Positions 27,185-36,738 of a stretch of 64,000 bases of DNA are shown here, piece by piece. Made by a program: the position numbers and the translations under genes. This stretch comes from Nocardia sp. XZ_19_385. Lineage in GTDB: Bacteria; Actinomycetota; Actinomycetes; Mycobacteriales; Mycobacteriaceae. Location: NCBI RefSeq assembly GCF_015355755.1, contig NZ_JACVEE010000005.1, positions 248,001-312,000 on the forward strand, written 5' to 3'. The stretch's first letter is position 1. Each line of letters starts with the position of its first letter. The notes beneath the pieces were generated by a model. That model worked only from the letters and a program-made list of their open reading frames with translations, searched no databases and was not told the DNA's origin.

Positions 27185-28147
27185 ATGGACTCTGCAGAAC
27201 GAGCTACAAATGATCTTCCAAAATCGCTGTTCGCCGATGATGTAGCAATAAGTCGAGTTGGATTCGGGGCATGGGCTATCGGTGGGCCATACGAAAATGG
27301 ATGGGGGCCGGTGGACGATGATGTTTCTGTCCGTGCGATATTGAGGGCGGTGGACCTCGGCGTAAATTGGATTGACACGGCTCCCGCCTACGGGCACGGG
27401 CATTCTGAATCAGTTGTTGGAAAAGCACTTAATGCCGTGGGCGGTAGCGCTCGACCTCTCATTTTCACCAAGTGTGGCCGAACCTGGCCCGGCGGTAAAA
27501 TAACTTCAGATCTGCGGCCGAAGTCGATCCGTAAGCAATGCGAAGACAGTTTAAGGCGGTTGTCGGTCGAGCGAATCGACCTTTATCAAATTCATCGGCC
27601 AGATTCGAACACCGGTACTCCAATTGAAGAATCATGGGGTGAACTCGCGCATCTTGCAGACGAAGGCAAGGTTCGGTGGATTGGTGTCTCTAATTGCGAC
27701 CAAGAGTTTATCGAGCGTTGTGACCGGGTGCGAGCGGTGGACTCGTTTCAGCCGCGGATCAGCATCGTAGATCAGTCAGCTCTCGCCCTGGCTGGATGGT
27801 GTCGGAAGCAAGGGATTGCTGTGCTTGGCTATTCCCCGCTCGGATCCGGGTTGTTAACTGGAAAGTTTAGTCCGAAAAATCTTGCTCCAGGGGACTGGCG
27901 GATAAATTCGAGTCGGTTTAACGGAGCTAGCCTGGATCGAGGACTGGCGCTAGTCGACACGCTGGAATCTGTCGGCGCCAACAAGGGCAAGTCTGTTATC
28001 GATCTAGCCCTTGGCTGGGTGCTTGCCCGGGACGAAGTTACTGCCACGATTGTCGGCGCACGTCGGAGCAGCCAAGTCGATGAATGGGTTCGAGCAGCAA
28101 GTAATCCACTTTCAAAAGAAGTAATTGAGATACTCAACACGATATGA
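27185..28147 (+). CDS. Aldo/keto reductase
   Basis: 320 residues with the AKR tetrad: Asp64 and Tyr69 in WIDTAPAYGHGHSE, Lys96 in IFTKCGR, and His137 in LYQIHRPD. The C-terminal cofactor loop GARRSSQVDE is typical of NADPH-dependent members. GLGxS-type active enzymes reduce carbonyls or act on sugars. It heads an AT-rich block and overlaps the next gene by ATGA, so the two are co-translated. Similar AKRs are sometimes partners in nucleotide- or sugar-modifying operons; the substrate here is unknown. Codon use differs from the chromosomal flanks. Confidence 0.92.
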   Translation: MDSAERATNDLPKSLFADDVAISRVGFGAWAIGGPYENGWGPVDDDVSVRAILRAVDLGVNWIDTAPAYGHGHSESVVGKALNAVGGSARPLIFTKCGRTWPGGKITSDLRPKSIRKQCEDSLRRLSVERIDLYQIHRPDSNTGTPIEESWGELAHLADEGKVRWIGVSNCDQEFIERCDRVRAVDSFQPRISIVDQSALALAGWCRKQGIAVLGYSPLGSGLLTGKFSPKNLAPGDWRINSSRFNGASLDRGLALVDTLESVGANKGKSVIDLALGWVLARDEVTATIVGARRSSQVDEWVRAASNPLSKEVIEILNTI

Positions 28148-29250
28148 TGAGAAATGAAATCATAGCAAATGACCATGCGCAAACTGTGTTGGTTAAACAT
28201 TTGCAGGATACTGAAGTGTGCTTGCGCGCTGCGTTGCGTAGAGTCGACCCCAAAGCAGATTGCCAAATATGCCCTGCAGCGGACCTCGGTATTCCATACG
28301 ACGTGATTCGACTGGCGGGAGGGTTTGCCACGGGCTGCGTAGTCGACTGGTCATGTCGAGTTCCGGCAATTCCAATCGACATTACAATGAATATTGATAC
28401 GTCATCAATCTTCTGGCTGAGCGGCGCATCTGAATACTCGTTCTCCGAGCATGCCTTGCGATGTCTAAAGGCCTCTATCGATGAGCGTAGTAGCTATGAG
28501 TGGAACTTCAATGGGGGCAATCACTTCATTACGCATGCACGGGCTTCTTCGGGGGATGACGTACTGATCATCCATAGCAATGAAAAGGAATTTAAGAATC
28601 AATATAATGGCCTGTTTCCAGAAGGCGGTAACTGGTATTCTGACGATATTGTCTGTACTCTACATAGCGGGAAGCCTTTAAGACTTTTAGTCGGCAGCAA
28701 GGCTGAACTATTTGCCCAGACGGCACGTATGCTTGAGGGGTACAATATTGTAAGACATCGGTTTGTCGCGGAGATGCTCACGGGGAAGTTGCATCGCATT
28801 GTGAGAGAATCTCACAATCACCACTATTATATGCCAACCTTCACTTCGGCGGCTATCGGGTGTTTCGTGCTTGAACCTGGCGATTGTGTACCGATCTTCA
28901 GTACGGTCGGCGAAGATATTCTGATGTTCCGAGCGATTGCAGGAGGAGCGAATGCAATTGCATTGTCGGGGGGAGTGGAACGGCTGATCGTGCCGCATGG
29001 CTGGGGGATGACGCTATCGGAGCCGGCGGAGATGGTATATGAAGGTGGCTACTTTTGCTTAAACGGAGGGAGATATCTAATGGAGAATGGAAATTCTCTA
29101 TTTCAGAATCCGAAGGTGGTTCAGCGTTCGTTTCCGCTTGGACAGAAGGGCTTTATAGAGGCGATTTCCGACCACACTCCCGGTGAGATTGTGGAAGTAT
29201 TTGAGCAAGTATCGTCGTATTCCCGCCATGGCTTCGTCAGGCATTGTTAG
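28144..29250 (+). CDS. Divergent RtcB-like protein
   Basis: 368 residues, AT-rich. In order it shows pieces that line up with the RNA ligase RtcB: PAADLG (44-49; RtcB PDVHLG), PIDIT (77-81; VDIGC), GGNHFIT (124-130; GTGNHFIE), IIHSNE (142-147; LHSGSR), SHNHH (223-227; CHHNY), VPIFSTVG (249-256; IIPGSMG) and PHGWGM (284-289; SHGAGR). The guanylylated His and most metal His appear kept, but the metal Cys (DIGCG) and the HSGSR arginine are lost. It is shorter than RtcB (about 408). A nucleotidyltransferase or ligase with altered activity is possible; an inactive relative is the alternative. The match is by eye from memory. Confidence 0.5.
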   Translation: MMRNEIIANDHAQTVLVKHLQDTEVCLRAALRRVDPKADCQICPAADLGIPYDVIRLAGGFATGCVVDWSCRVPAIPIDITMNIDTSSIFWLSGASEYSFSEHALRCLKASIDERSSYEWNFNGGNHFITHARASSGDDVLIIHSNEKEFKNQYNGLFPEGGNWYSDDIVCTLHSGKPLRLLVGSKAELFAQTARMLEGYNIVRHRFVAEMLTGKLHRIVRESHNHHYYMPTFTSAAIGCFVLEPGDCVPIFSTVGEDILMFRAIAGGANAIALSGGVERLIVPHGWGMTLSEPAEMVYEGGYFCLNGGRYLMENGNSLFQNPKVVQRSFPLGQKGFIEAISDHTPGEIVEVFEQVSSYSRHGFVRHC

Positions 29251-29467
29251 TGTGGTTCACGGACAGTTGGAGAGGCTCTGGTAGCAGTCGGCCTATATGC
29301 CATCGATGTCGCCAAGGTTGCTCCGATAGAGCCCGCCGGATCTTATCGTAGGAACGGTTAGCGGCTACCGTTCGTCTGTCGTCTCGTTTGTCGTCCCATT
29401 GTGTGGGCCACTCGGCGGGTGAGGCGCTTCCTCGTCATGCTGTCATGCTCACAAGGAAAATTTGGCT

Positions 29468-30121
29468 ATGCAAAAAAGTGCCTTTCGGAATCGGGTGCGA
29501 GAAGCTTGGGATACAGGAACTGTTGTCGCCATTAGCGGCATCGACGGGTCCGGCAAGTCGACATTGCTTGAGGCGCTCGGGCGAGCCTTGTCCGAGGCGG
29601 GTATCGCTACCCATTGTACGAGACAACCCACTGACTTCTACCGTCGATTGGAACCAGTAAAGAGATACCACGAAGGGTCCGCCGGTGTTATCCCGTCTGA
29701 GTGCTTGGCGTTGTTGTCCGCTGCAGATAGGCTGTTGCATCTAGCGGTAGATATAGTACCCGCACTGGAAACTGGTGAGGTTGTTTTATGTGATCGCTTT
29801 ATGCTTGCTGCGAGTGCAGTCTTCTCTACGCGCGGGATCGCGGATGCATGGTTCCAGCAAATTAACGAATTTTGCCCCGAGCCGCATGGTCAGATATTGC
29901 TTGATATTCCAGGAAAAGTCGCGGCTGCCCGGATCGTTGCCCGAGGAGGGGACATCGCGCCGGTGGAGCGATCGAGCGCTACTTTAGAAGCGCTCCGGGC
30001 GGCCTACCACACCCGTAAATATGATAATTGCTTGCAATTGGACGGAACGAAGTCTCGTGAAGACCTCCTCGGTAGTTCATTTGAGTACGTTATCGGCATT
30101 ATTCGAGGCCGGAAGAATTAG
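29468..30121 (+). CDS. Thymidylate-kinase-like P-loop nucleotide kinase
   Basis: About 217 residues from the ATG at 29468 (a TTG two codons earlier is possible; AAGGA lies about 10 bases upstream). P-loop GIDGSGKST (about 24-32), a CDRF motif for the DR[YF] nucleoside-binding signature, and a short LID region (ARGGDIAPVERSS). These fit dTMP kinases. The chromosome will have its own tmk, so this copy is accessory. It follows the RtcB-like gene by about 217 bases on the same strand, suggesting a nucleotide- or RNA-end-related function for the trio, by inference. Confidence 0.8.
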   Translation: MQKSAFRNRVREAWDTGTVVAISGIDGSGKSTLLEALGRALSEAGIATHCTRQPTDFYRRLEPVKRYHEGSAGVIPSECLALLSAADRLLHLAVDIVPALETGEVVLCDRFMLAASAVFSTRGIADAWFQQINEFCPEPHGQILLDIPGKVAAARIVARGGDIAPVERSSATLEALRAAYHTRKYDNCLQLDGTKSREDLLGSSFEYVIGIIRGRKN

Positions 30122-30446
30122 GTTAGCCCTGGCTCCGCTGCCCTAAACCGTTGATTCGTGTGGCGGCGAGCCACGCGATCGGTGATATCGGCAACAGCCG
30201 GCGCGATGGCGGCGGTCCGCGGATCCCGTTGCAGCGCAGGCTCTCGTGCCGTTCGACGGCACTGGGGTCTGCCTCGGGTGGTTCGAAAGGAGGGCCCCGT
30301 CATCTGGTTCGCTGGGTGTCCGGCCGTTCTCGCGTTGCGTCACTGATTTCCCAGCACGGCCGGCGAGCTTTCGTTGTTCCTCGACCTGCTTGCAACGCAT
30401 CGCCCGAGGTTTACCGTTCGGCTGATCCGTATAAGACTTCTGGCAG
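30122..30446. other. Intergenic stretch, nothing recognised
   Basis: About 325 bases between convergent genes, with GC rising again. Short overlapping frames on both strands have no support. Confidence 0.3.
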
Positions 30447-31391
30447 TCACGACTGAGATCGGGTTGGCTCGTGCGGTGGGGAGGACCGTAGCGATTGGGT
30501 AAGGGCGGTGCCGAGTTCCTTGGTGAGTGAACCGGTGTGGGTGATGCCGAGTTCGGTGGCCAGGGTGGTGGCGTAGAGACGGGTGGTGGCTTCCATGACT
30601 TCGGCGTAGGTGTTCACCGAGACACGGATGCGATGGCGGGCGGCGACGGCGAGTGTGATCGTGATGACGGCGGCAGGCCACCAGCGTGGGGTGAGGGTGA
30701 GGTAGAGGAGTGACCAGCCAGCGAGACCGGTGGCGCGGGTGAGGCTCGAGCGGGTCTGTACGACTTCCTCGCGCGCGCGATCGGGTAGTACCAGCCAGGT
30801 ATAGGGCCAGACGGTGGCGAGGTCCAAATTATAGTCGCGGTGGAGGCGCAGGGCTGCGGCGTGGATCCGGTCGCCGCTCCAAGTAGGGCGTTGCGGGCGC
30901 TCGGCCGCGATGCGGGATCGGTCGCGGGCGGCTCGAGCCAGCGTGGTCAGCGTGGGACGGTCGCGGGCATGCGGCGCCATGGCCTGTTGATCAGTGCGAT
31001 GGTAGTGCTCGTGCGCGGCGTCCCAGAGTGTGCGGCGACGACGGACTCTGTCGGCGGCAAGTGTCGACAGCGGACGCGGCCAGGTCTCCCACTCCGCGGC
31101 CAGGACGATCCGCTCGATCACCGTGGCCAGCGCCTGTACGAGCAGACCCGCCATCGTTGCGCCAACTAGGATCGCGCACAGCACGATAGCTTGGCCGCCC
31201 GTGGTGGAGACGGTCGGATTCTTGGCGGTTTCGCCGATCTTGCGGACCAGGACGGCGATGTCGAGGGCACGCGCTTGCCCGAGGTGGATCGCTGCGGCGG
31301 TGATCGCCAAATAGAGCGCACCTGGTAGTGCCAGCAGGGACACCCATCGCTCGGCGAGCTTCTTGCCGAGTTCGCTCCACATGCCGCCCAT
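30447..31391 (-). CDS. Multi-span membrane protein of the island
   Basis: 314 residues. Hydrophobic segments at about 16-38 (WVSLLALPGALYLAITAAAI), 64-88 (GGQAIVLCAILVGATMAGLL) and a pair near 220-253 (LAGWSLLYLTLTPRW, then PAAVITITLAVAA) flank a charged, Arg/His-rich cytoplasmic domain. It starts directly after the stop of the upstream gene (TGAATG), so the two are one operon. I do not recognise the family. The pair is encoded divergently from the second CHAT gene, 725 bases away. Confidence 0.75.
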   Translation of the reverse strand: MGGMWSELGKKLAERWVSLLALPGALYLAITAAAIHLGQARALDIAVLVRKIGETAKNPTVSTTGGQAIVLCAILVGATMAGLLVQALATVIERIVLAAEWETWPRPLSTLAADRVRRRRTLWDAAHEHYHRTDQQAMAPHARDRPTLTTLARAARDRSRIAAERPQRPTWSGDRIHAAALRLHRDYNLDLATVWPYTWLVLPDRAREEVVQTRSSLTRATGLAGWSLLYLTLTPRWWPAAVITITLAVAARHRIRVSVNTYAEVMEATTRLYATTLATELGITHTGSLTKELGTALTQSLRSSPPHEPTRSQS

Positions 31392-31805
31392 TCAGCGCTT
31401 GATGTCTTTGATCAGCTCACATCCGGTGATGGCGCACAGGGGGTTCTGGCTGCCGACCTCGTCGTCACGGCGGCCGGTGCACATCGTCTCGGGGCATCGG
31501 TACACGATCTCGATCGGACGCAGACCCGCACCTGTCATACCGCGCAGGTTGCCGAAGATTCCGCGTGCGTCGCCTGCCCGCTGGAGAGCGGTATGCAGAG
31601 CGTCGAGCGCGGACGAAATCGCCTGCGTATCGCGGGATCTCATCCGGATGAGTAGCTGCTGTAGTGGCGTCGTCGGATCGGCGCCGGTATCGCGGAGCAG
31701 GCGACGGATCTCGTCGAGGCTTCCGCACGCGTACGCCAAACCTGCGCTTACTCGAAGAGCTTCCCGCTGTGCAGGCTCCACACCCTGCCTCCCCGTCCGC
31801 GTCAT
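31392..31805 (-). CDS. Small protein with C-terminal four-Cys zinc-ribbon-like motif
   Basis: 137 residues. The N-terminal part is helical (RSRDTQAISSALDALHTALQ). The C-terminus has Cys104 and Cys109 (CPETMC), then Cys124 and Cys129 (CAITGC), a spacing that could bind one zinc. Upstream of the first pair is VYRCPE, a typical zinc-ribbon entry. Its stop abuts the start of the membrane protein gene. I see no catalytic signature. A nucleic-acid- or protein-binding adaptor for the membrane partner is a guess. Confidence 0.7.
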   Translation of the reverse strand: MTRTGRQGVEPAQREALRVSAGLAYACGSLDEIRRLLRDTGADPTTPLQQLLIRMRSRDTQAISSALDALHTALQRAGDARGIFGNLRGMTGAGLRPIEIVYRCPETMCTGRRDDEVGSQNPLCAITGCELIKDIKR

Positions 31806-32530
31806 CCGTTGTCCGCGCTCGATGGAGTCTCAACGACACCGAAATGCGGTCGCATATCGAGATAAATCTACACTGCGGCAGACCCTGACGCGTGTCGTGA
31901 GCCGAAAGCTGCTCGAACACAGCGATTTCGGGCCTGTAGAATCGCTCGCTTTCGGCTCGTCAGGCGTCGGGTGTCGCGGCCTTCGATGGTCGGATCAGAC
32001 ACCGATTACGCCTCGCAACTGTCGAGGTAGCGCCGCCCAAGCTACCTCCTAGCCGACCGCGGCTCCGACTACGACAAGTGCTGGGCAAGGCTTCGCGCTC
32101 GCGGTATCGATCCCAGGATCGCACGCTCCGGCACCCGCCCCCGGTTCCGGACCTCAGCACCCGTCAGTGAATGTAGACCACCCCCGCGCGAGCTCGGCGA
32201 CGACCCGCTCGGCTGTGATCGAACGTCCACCGGATACAACAACGACTCACGAGTGCAATCTTCACCGCCCGTCGTTGGTAAAACCGGACTGGAAGTCTAA
32301 CGCTCAGACCACCTCATCACGTTGGCGTCGATCGGCATCGATGAGACACCGCGCGCTTGCCGGGGCGATTGTCGCCCACATGATAGCCCTTCCTCGCGTC
32401 ACAGCTGATGCATTCACTTCAGATTCACCGGATCACGTTGGCAACGCCGTCCGACGCGACACGCCACCAGGGCCCAATGGTGCGCCTAAGCTCTCAGGTG
32501 ACTGAGCCAGGTTTATAGGGGGTGTAGGCG
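31806..32530. other. Divergent gap with transposase scar
   Basis: About 725 bases between the Cys-rich gene and the second CHAT gene. The middle (32031-32170) is a transposase remnant. The last 300 bases should contain the CHAT gene promoter; nothing clear is visible apart from AGGGGG before its ATG. Confidence 0.35.
32031..32170 (+). pseudogene. IS5-type transposase remnant
   Basis: The frame ending the stretch reads RRPSYLLADRG, then SDYDKCWARLRARGIDPRIARSG. This closely resembles the DDE core of IS5-family transposases (LLADRGYD.DKYRR..RARGI.P.IAR.G). A TAG stop lies directly upstream in frame, and the frame soon loses similarity downstream, so only a scar remains. Confidence 0.5.
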
Positions 32531-35500
32531 ATGGGGGCAGACCGAGAAGGCGTCGGGGACACCGAATGGCATCAAGCACTTCACGCGGCGGTGGTATCGC
32601 GAATCCAGCAGTTCGAGCAATCGTCGGAGCCCCAGGCAATGTTCGGTCCTGATGTCGATTCCGAGATTGGACAGCTGTCCGCCGTGATCGGAGCCAATCC
32701 TTCAGATCTGTATTCGCGGATCCTGCTTGGCTGGCTGTATTGGCATCGATTTAACGTTCTTCCGGAAAACCTTCGTCAGCCTTCGCTGGAGGCTGCCGTT
32801 GATGTTCTCACCTTGTGCTTTCTCACTCTTGATGTCAGTGACCTGGCTCGGCTGCCGAGCCAATTGCTGCCAGACCTTGCAGACAATGCGCTATCCCCCG
32901 CACTCTCGGTGCTTGAGAACGCCCTTGCCTCGTCCGACGCCCACCTCGTCGCTGTTGCGGTCGAGTCGTGGCAGCGAATCGTCAATGCGATTCCCAGCGA
33001 GGACCCCGACCGCGCCAGTATGCTCTTCAACCTCGGAAATGCCCTGGTAGCACGGTTCAAGCTGACCGGCGCATTGGAAGATCTCAACGAGGCGATCGTC
33101 AACCGACGGCAAGCAGTCGATGCCAGCCCCGCCGACAGTCCCGACCATGCCACGATACTGACTTATCTCGGCCTGGATCTGCGAGAGCGGTTCAACCACA
33201 CCGGCAGTCTGCAGGATCTCAACGACGCTATCGCCACTACACGCGAAGCGATCGTTTCCACCTCCACAGACAACCCCGACCGTGGGGCGATGCTGGTCGA
33301 TTTCGGGGACGATTTGTATGTACGGTTCAACCGGACCGGCGCACTAGAGGATCTGAACGACGCGATCGACGTCGCACAGCAGGCCGTCGACACCATCTCC
33401 ACCGATGATCCCGCCCGCGCAGCTGTACTGACAGACCTTGGTGAACGCTTGCGAATGAGGTTCATGCGGACGGATGTATTGGAGGATCTCGACCGCGCCC
33501 TCGATATGTTCCGCGCCGCAAGCAACACCAACCGAACAGGACGCCTCAGTCGCGGAATGTTGCTATCCAACCTAGGTGGCGCTCTCCGGGCACGGTTCAA
33601 ACGCACAGGTGCGCTCGCAAATCTCCACAACGCGATCGACATCGGACGGCAGGCCGTCGCCGCCATGTCCGCCGATGATCCCGCGCGCGCTACAGCGCTT
33701 TCCAACCTCGGCGTAGCTCTTCACGAGCGGTCGATGCGGACAGGCGACACGCAGGATCTGGACAACGCAATTGGTATGCTCCGCGCGGCGGACGAGATCG
33801 CCTCAAGCGGACAGTCTGGTCGCGGGACGCTGCTCTCCAATCTCGGGAGCGCCCTACAGGACAGGTTCACCCGGACTGGTTCCATAGAGGATCTCAACGA
33901 CGCTATCGACATCGGACAACAAGCCCTCGAGGTCGCTTCCGACGACCCCATGCGCGAGGTGTTGCTGTCCAACCTTGGAAGCTCCCTGGTCCACAGATTC
34001 GAGCGGACAGGTAAGTTAGCGGATCTCAGCAATGCTATCCGCATCTACGGCGCGGCATGCGACACCGCCCCCACCCACGGCTCCCGCCGCACCACGACGC
34101 TGTCCAACTTGGGAGCCGCTCTGCGGGCACGGTTCGTGCAGACGGGTGCTTTAGAGGATCTCAACGATGCAATCGACGTCGGACGGCAGGTGGTCCACAC
34201 CATCTCCCGCGATGATCCCGCCCGCGCCACAGCGCTTTCCAACCTCGGTGTTGCCTTGCGGGCGCGGTTCGAACGGACAGATGCGTTGCAGGATCTTGAT
34301 GACGCAATCGAAATCCTCCGCGAAGCAGTCGATCGCATCCCCCCCGACCACCCCAACCGGGCCACCGTAACGCACAACCTCGGTGTGGCCATGCGGGCGC
34401 GGTTCGAACGAACAGATGCGTTGCAGGACCTCGATGATGCGATCCAAATCCTCAGCGAAGCAGTCGATCACATCCACCCGGGCAAGCCCGGTCGAGCGAC
34501 TTCGATGACCAATCTCGGTATCGTCCTGCGGAAGCGGTTCGTGCGGACCGGCGTGCTGCACGACCTCAACGATGCCATCGACATCGAGCAGCAAGCGGTC
34601 GCTGCCACTCCCCAAGACGACCCCGCTCGCGCCGCACGGTCGGCCAACCTCGGTTTCGCCCTCAGAGAGCGGTTCGACCACACGGGTGCATCGATCGACC
34701 GTGACGCAGCGATTGCTGCCTTCGAGTCAGCGCTCGATATTGAATTTGCCAAACCATCGATTCGCATCAAAGCAGCGCGCGCTGCGGCGGGCATGGCCGC
34801 AGAGACAGAGCGGGTACGGGCAGCGCGATTGTTGGAGCGAGCGGTGCGGTTGCTGCCGAAAATCGCTCAACGGGAGCTCGAACGAGCAGACCAACAATAT
34901 GCATTGGGTGATTACGCTGGACTCGCCGCCGATGCTGCGGCGCTGGCGCTCGACAACACGGCCATCCCGGAGAGGGCACGGGCAGAGGTGGCGCTACAGC
35001 TACTAGAGTCCGGTCGCGCAGTGCTGCTCAGTCAAGCCTTGCACGTTCGCAGCGATCTGACCGACCTCCACAATCAATATCCAGACTTGGCAAGACGATT
35101 CAGCTTCCTGCGCGACCAACTCGACACAGTCGGCAGCACCATTCCGGCCCCCCCGGCGGAACTTGCCGGGCGCCTCGTCAACATCAATCACAGTGCCCAG
35201 GACCACCGCCGGCAAATCGCAGCCGAACTCAACGACACCCTCGCCAATATCCGTGCCATAGACGGGTTCGCTTCCTTCGGACTGCCGCCATCTCGTGACG
35301 AACTGCTCGCCCAAGCCGCCCGAGGTCCGGTCGTGACATTCAATATCAGCGAGTACCGCAGTGACGCATTGCTTCTGACCACGGCAGGTATTGCGGGCAT
35401 ACGCCTACCCGGACTCTCCCCTGAGCGGCTCGTCCAGAAGATAGTCATTTTCCAAGGTGCCCTGCACGCCGCCGACCACCACGTGGACCCATTCGAGCGA

Positions 35501-36448
35501 GTCGCTGCCCAGGGGGTGGTGACCGAGATCCTGCAGTGGTTGTGGAACAACGCCACCGGTCCGGTTCTGGATGCGCTCGGCTACAGGCAACCATCCCCAG
35601 CAGGGGCGACGCCGCCTCGCATCTGGTGGATCCTTGGGGGACTGCTCAGCCTGTTGCCCATCCACGCGGCCGGCTACCATACCGAGGCTCCCAGCCCACG
35701 TCGCAGGACCGTCATGGATCGGGTTGTCTCCTCCTACACCCCTACCATCACCGCCCTTCGGTACGCGCGCCAGCATCCACCGACAAGGCGGCCCGACACC
35801 GCCCTTCGAGCACTCATTGTTGCCCTGTCCAGCACCCCGGGTATCGAAGGGCGCCTGGATTTCGTTGGCGACGAGGCTGCAGCACTGGCCGCTCGTCTGC
35901 CCGGATCGCTCCTACTTTCCGGACCCGACGGATCGAAAACGACACGGCCCATAGGCAGTCTGCCGACGAAACGCAACGTCATCAACAATCTTTCCGACTA
36001 CCCGATCGCACACTTCGCTTGTCACGGCACTAGCGACCCCACCGATCCATCCCACAGCCAACTGTTGCTGCACGACCACCGTAGCGATCCACTCACCATC
36101 GCCTGCCTCGCCCCGATACGCCTCGAACAGGCACAGCTGGCCTACCTATCTGCCTGCGAAACCGCGCTCAACAAGAACATCGAACTCATCGACGAAGTCA
36201 TCCACCTCACCGCGGCTTTCCAGCTCGTCGGATACCCACACGTCATCGGCACCCTATGGCCAATCAACGACCCCTACGCTGCTCAGGTCGCCGAGCACTT
36301 CTACGCCGCTCTGCTACCTGCCCGCGCTGGCGACTCCTACGAAATCGAGTACGCCGCCCACGCGCTGCACTTCGCCGTCCGCACTATACGTGACGTCATC
36401 CCAGCGACCCCGACACTGTGGGGCGCCTACCTTCACGCCGGCGCATAA
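32531..36448 (+). CDS. TPR-CHAT protein (caspase-like peptidase) 2
   Basis: 1305 residues; AGGGGG lies eight or so bases before the ATG. It has the same architecture as CHAT gene 1: N-terminal helical domain (SDLYSRILLGWLYWHRFNVLPE matches VGGLWLLGWLHWYRYLALPE), about thirteen 45-residue TPR-like repeats (roughly 160-740), the helical linker with LLESGRAVLLSQALHVRSDL, and a C-terminal CHAT domain. Dyad: His1165 (HFACHG) and Cys1209 (LSACETA), 44 residues apart as in the paralogue. The repeats differ more from each other than in copy 1. The two CHAT domains are close enough to be paralogues that arose before or within the island. Target unknown. Confidence 0.92.
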   Translation: MGADREGVGDTEWHQALHAAVVSRIQQFEQSSEPQAMFGPDVDSEIGQLSAVIGANPSDLYSRILLGWLYWHRFNVLPENLRQPSLEAAVDVLTLCFLTLDVSDLARLPSQLLPDLADNALSPALSVLENALASSDAHLVAVAVESWQRIVNAIPSEDPDRASMLFNLGNALVARFKLTGALEDLNEAIVNRRQAVDASPADSPDHATILTYLGLDLRERFNHTGSLQDLNDAIATTREAIVSTSTDNPDRGAMLVDFGDDLYVRFNRTGALEDLNDAIDVAQQAVDTISTDDPARAAVLTDLGERLRMRFMRTDVLEDLDRALDMFRAASNTNRTGRLSRGMLLSNLGGALRARFKRTGALANLHNAIDIGRQAVAAMSADDPARATALSNLGVALHERSMRTGDTQDLDNAIGMLRAADEIASSGQSGRGTLLSNLGSALQDRFTRTGSIEDLNDAIDIGQQALEVASDDPMREVLLSNLGSSLVHRFERTGKLADLSNAIRIYGAACDTAPTHGSRRTTTLSNLGAALRARFVQTGALEDLNDAIDVGRQVVHTISRDDPARATALSNLGVALRARFERTDALQDLDDAIEILREAVDRIPPDHPNRATVTHNLGVAMRARFERTDALQDLDDAIQILSEAVDHIHPGKPGRATSMTNLGIVLRKRFVRTGVLHDLNDAIDIEQQAVAATPQDDPARAARSANLGFALRERFDHTGASIDRDAAIAAFESALDIEFAKPSIRIKAARAAAGMAAETERVRAARLLERAVRLLPKIAQRELERADQQYALGDYAGLAADAAALALDNTAIPERARAEVALQLLESGRAVLLSQALHVRSDLTDLHNQYPDLARRFSFLRDQLDTVGSTIPAPPAELAGRLVNINHSAQDHRRQIAAELNDTLANIRAIDGFASFGLPPSRDELLAQAARGPVVTFNISEYRSDALLLTTAGIAGIRLPGLSPERLVQKIVIFQGALHAADHHVDPFERVAAQGVVTEILQWLWNNATGPVLDALGYRQPSPAGATPPRIWWILGGLLSLLPIHAAGYHTEAPSPRRRTVMDRVVSSYTPTITALRYARQHPPTRRPDTALRALIVALSSTPGIEGRLDFVGDEAAALAARLPGSLLLSGPDGSKTTRPIGSLPTKRNVINNLSDYPIAHFACHGTSDPTDPSHSQLLLHDHRSDPLTIACLAPIRLEQAQLAYLSACETALNKNIELIDEVIHLTAAFQLVGYPHVIGTLWPINDPYAAQVAEHFYAALLPARAGDSYEIEYAAHALHFAVRTIRDVIPATPTLWGAYLHAGA

Positions 36449-36738
36449 CCAAGGCCACTCCGCACACCGCAAAAGCAAACAATCCGACCCATCTCTCTGA
36501 TTGGAACGTCCTCCTGCTCTTGCCATTGCGACACCAAGCCCGACAAGCGCGTCGGGGGGACGTTCCCCACGTCACGGAAACCGAGGCACTAAGCGCGTCT
36601 TTCTATGCCGCCTATCGGGCGGCACGGCGTCGTCTCGGTTAGGGCCTGTGGAAGTCGACGACCAGGTGAGGGGTGCGGCCACCCTGTCGGTTAACGTTCG
36701 TTAGCAATGGTTCCGTCTATCTCGGAGGGCAATTCAGC

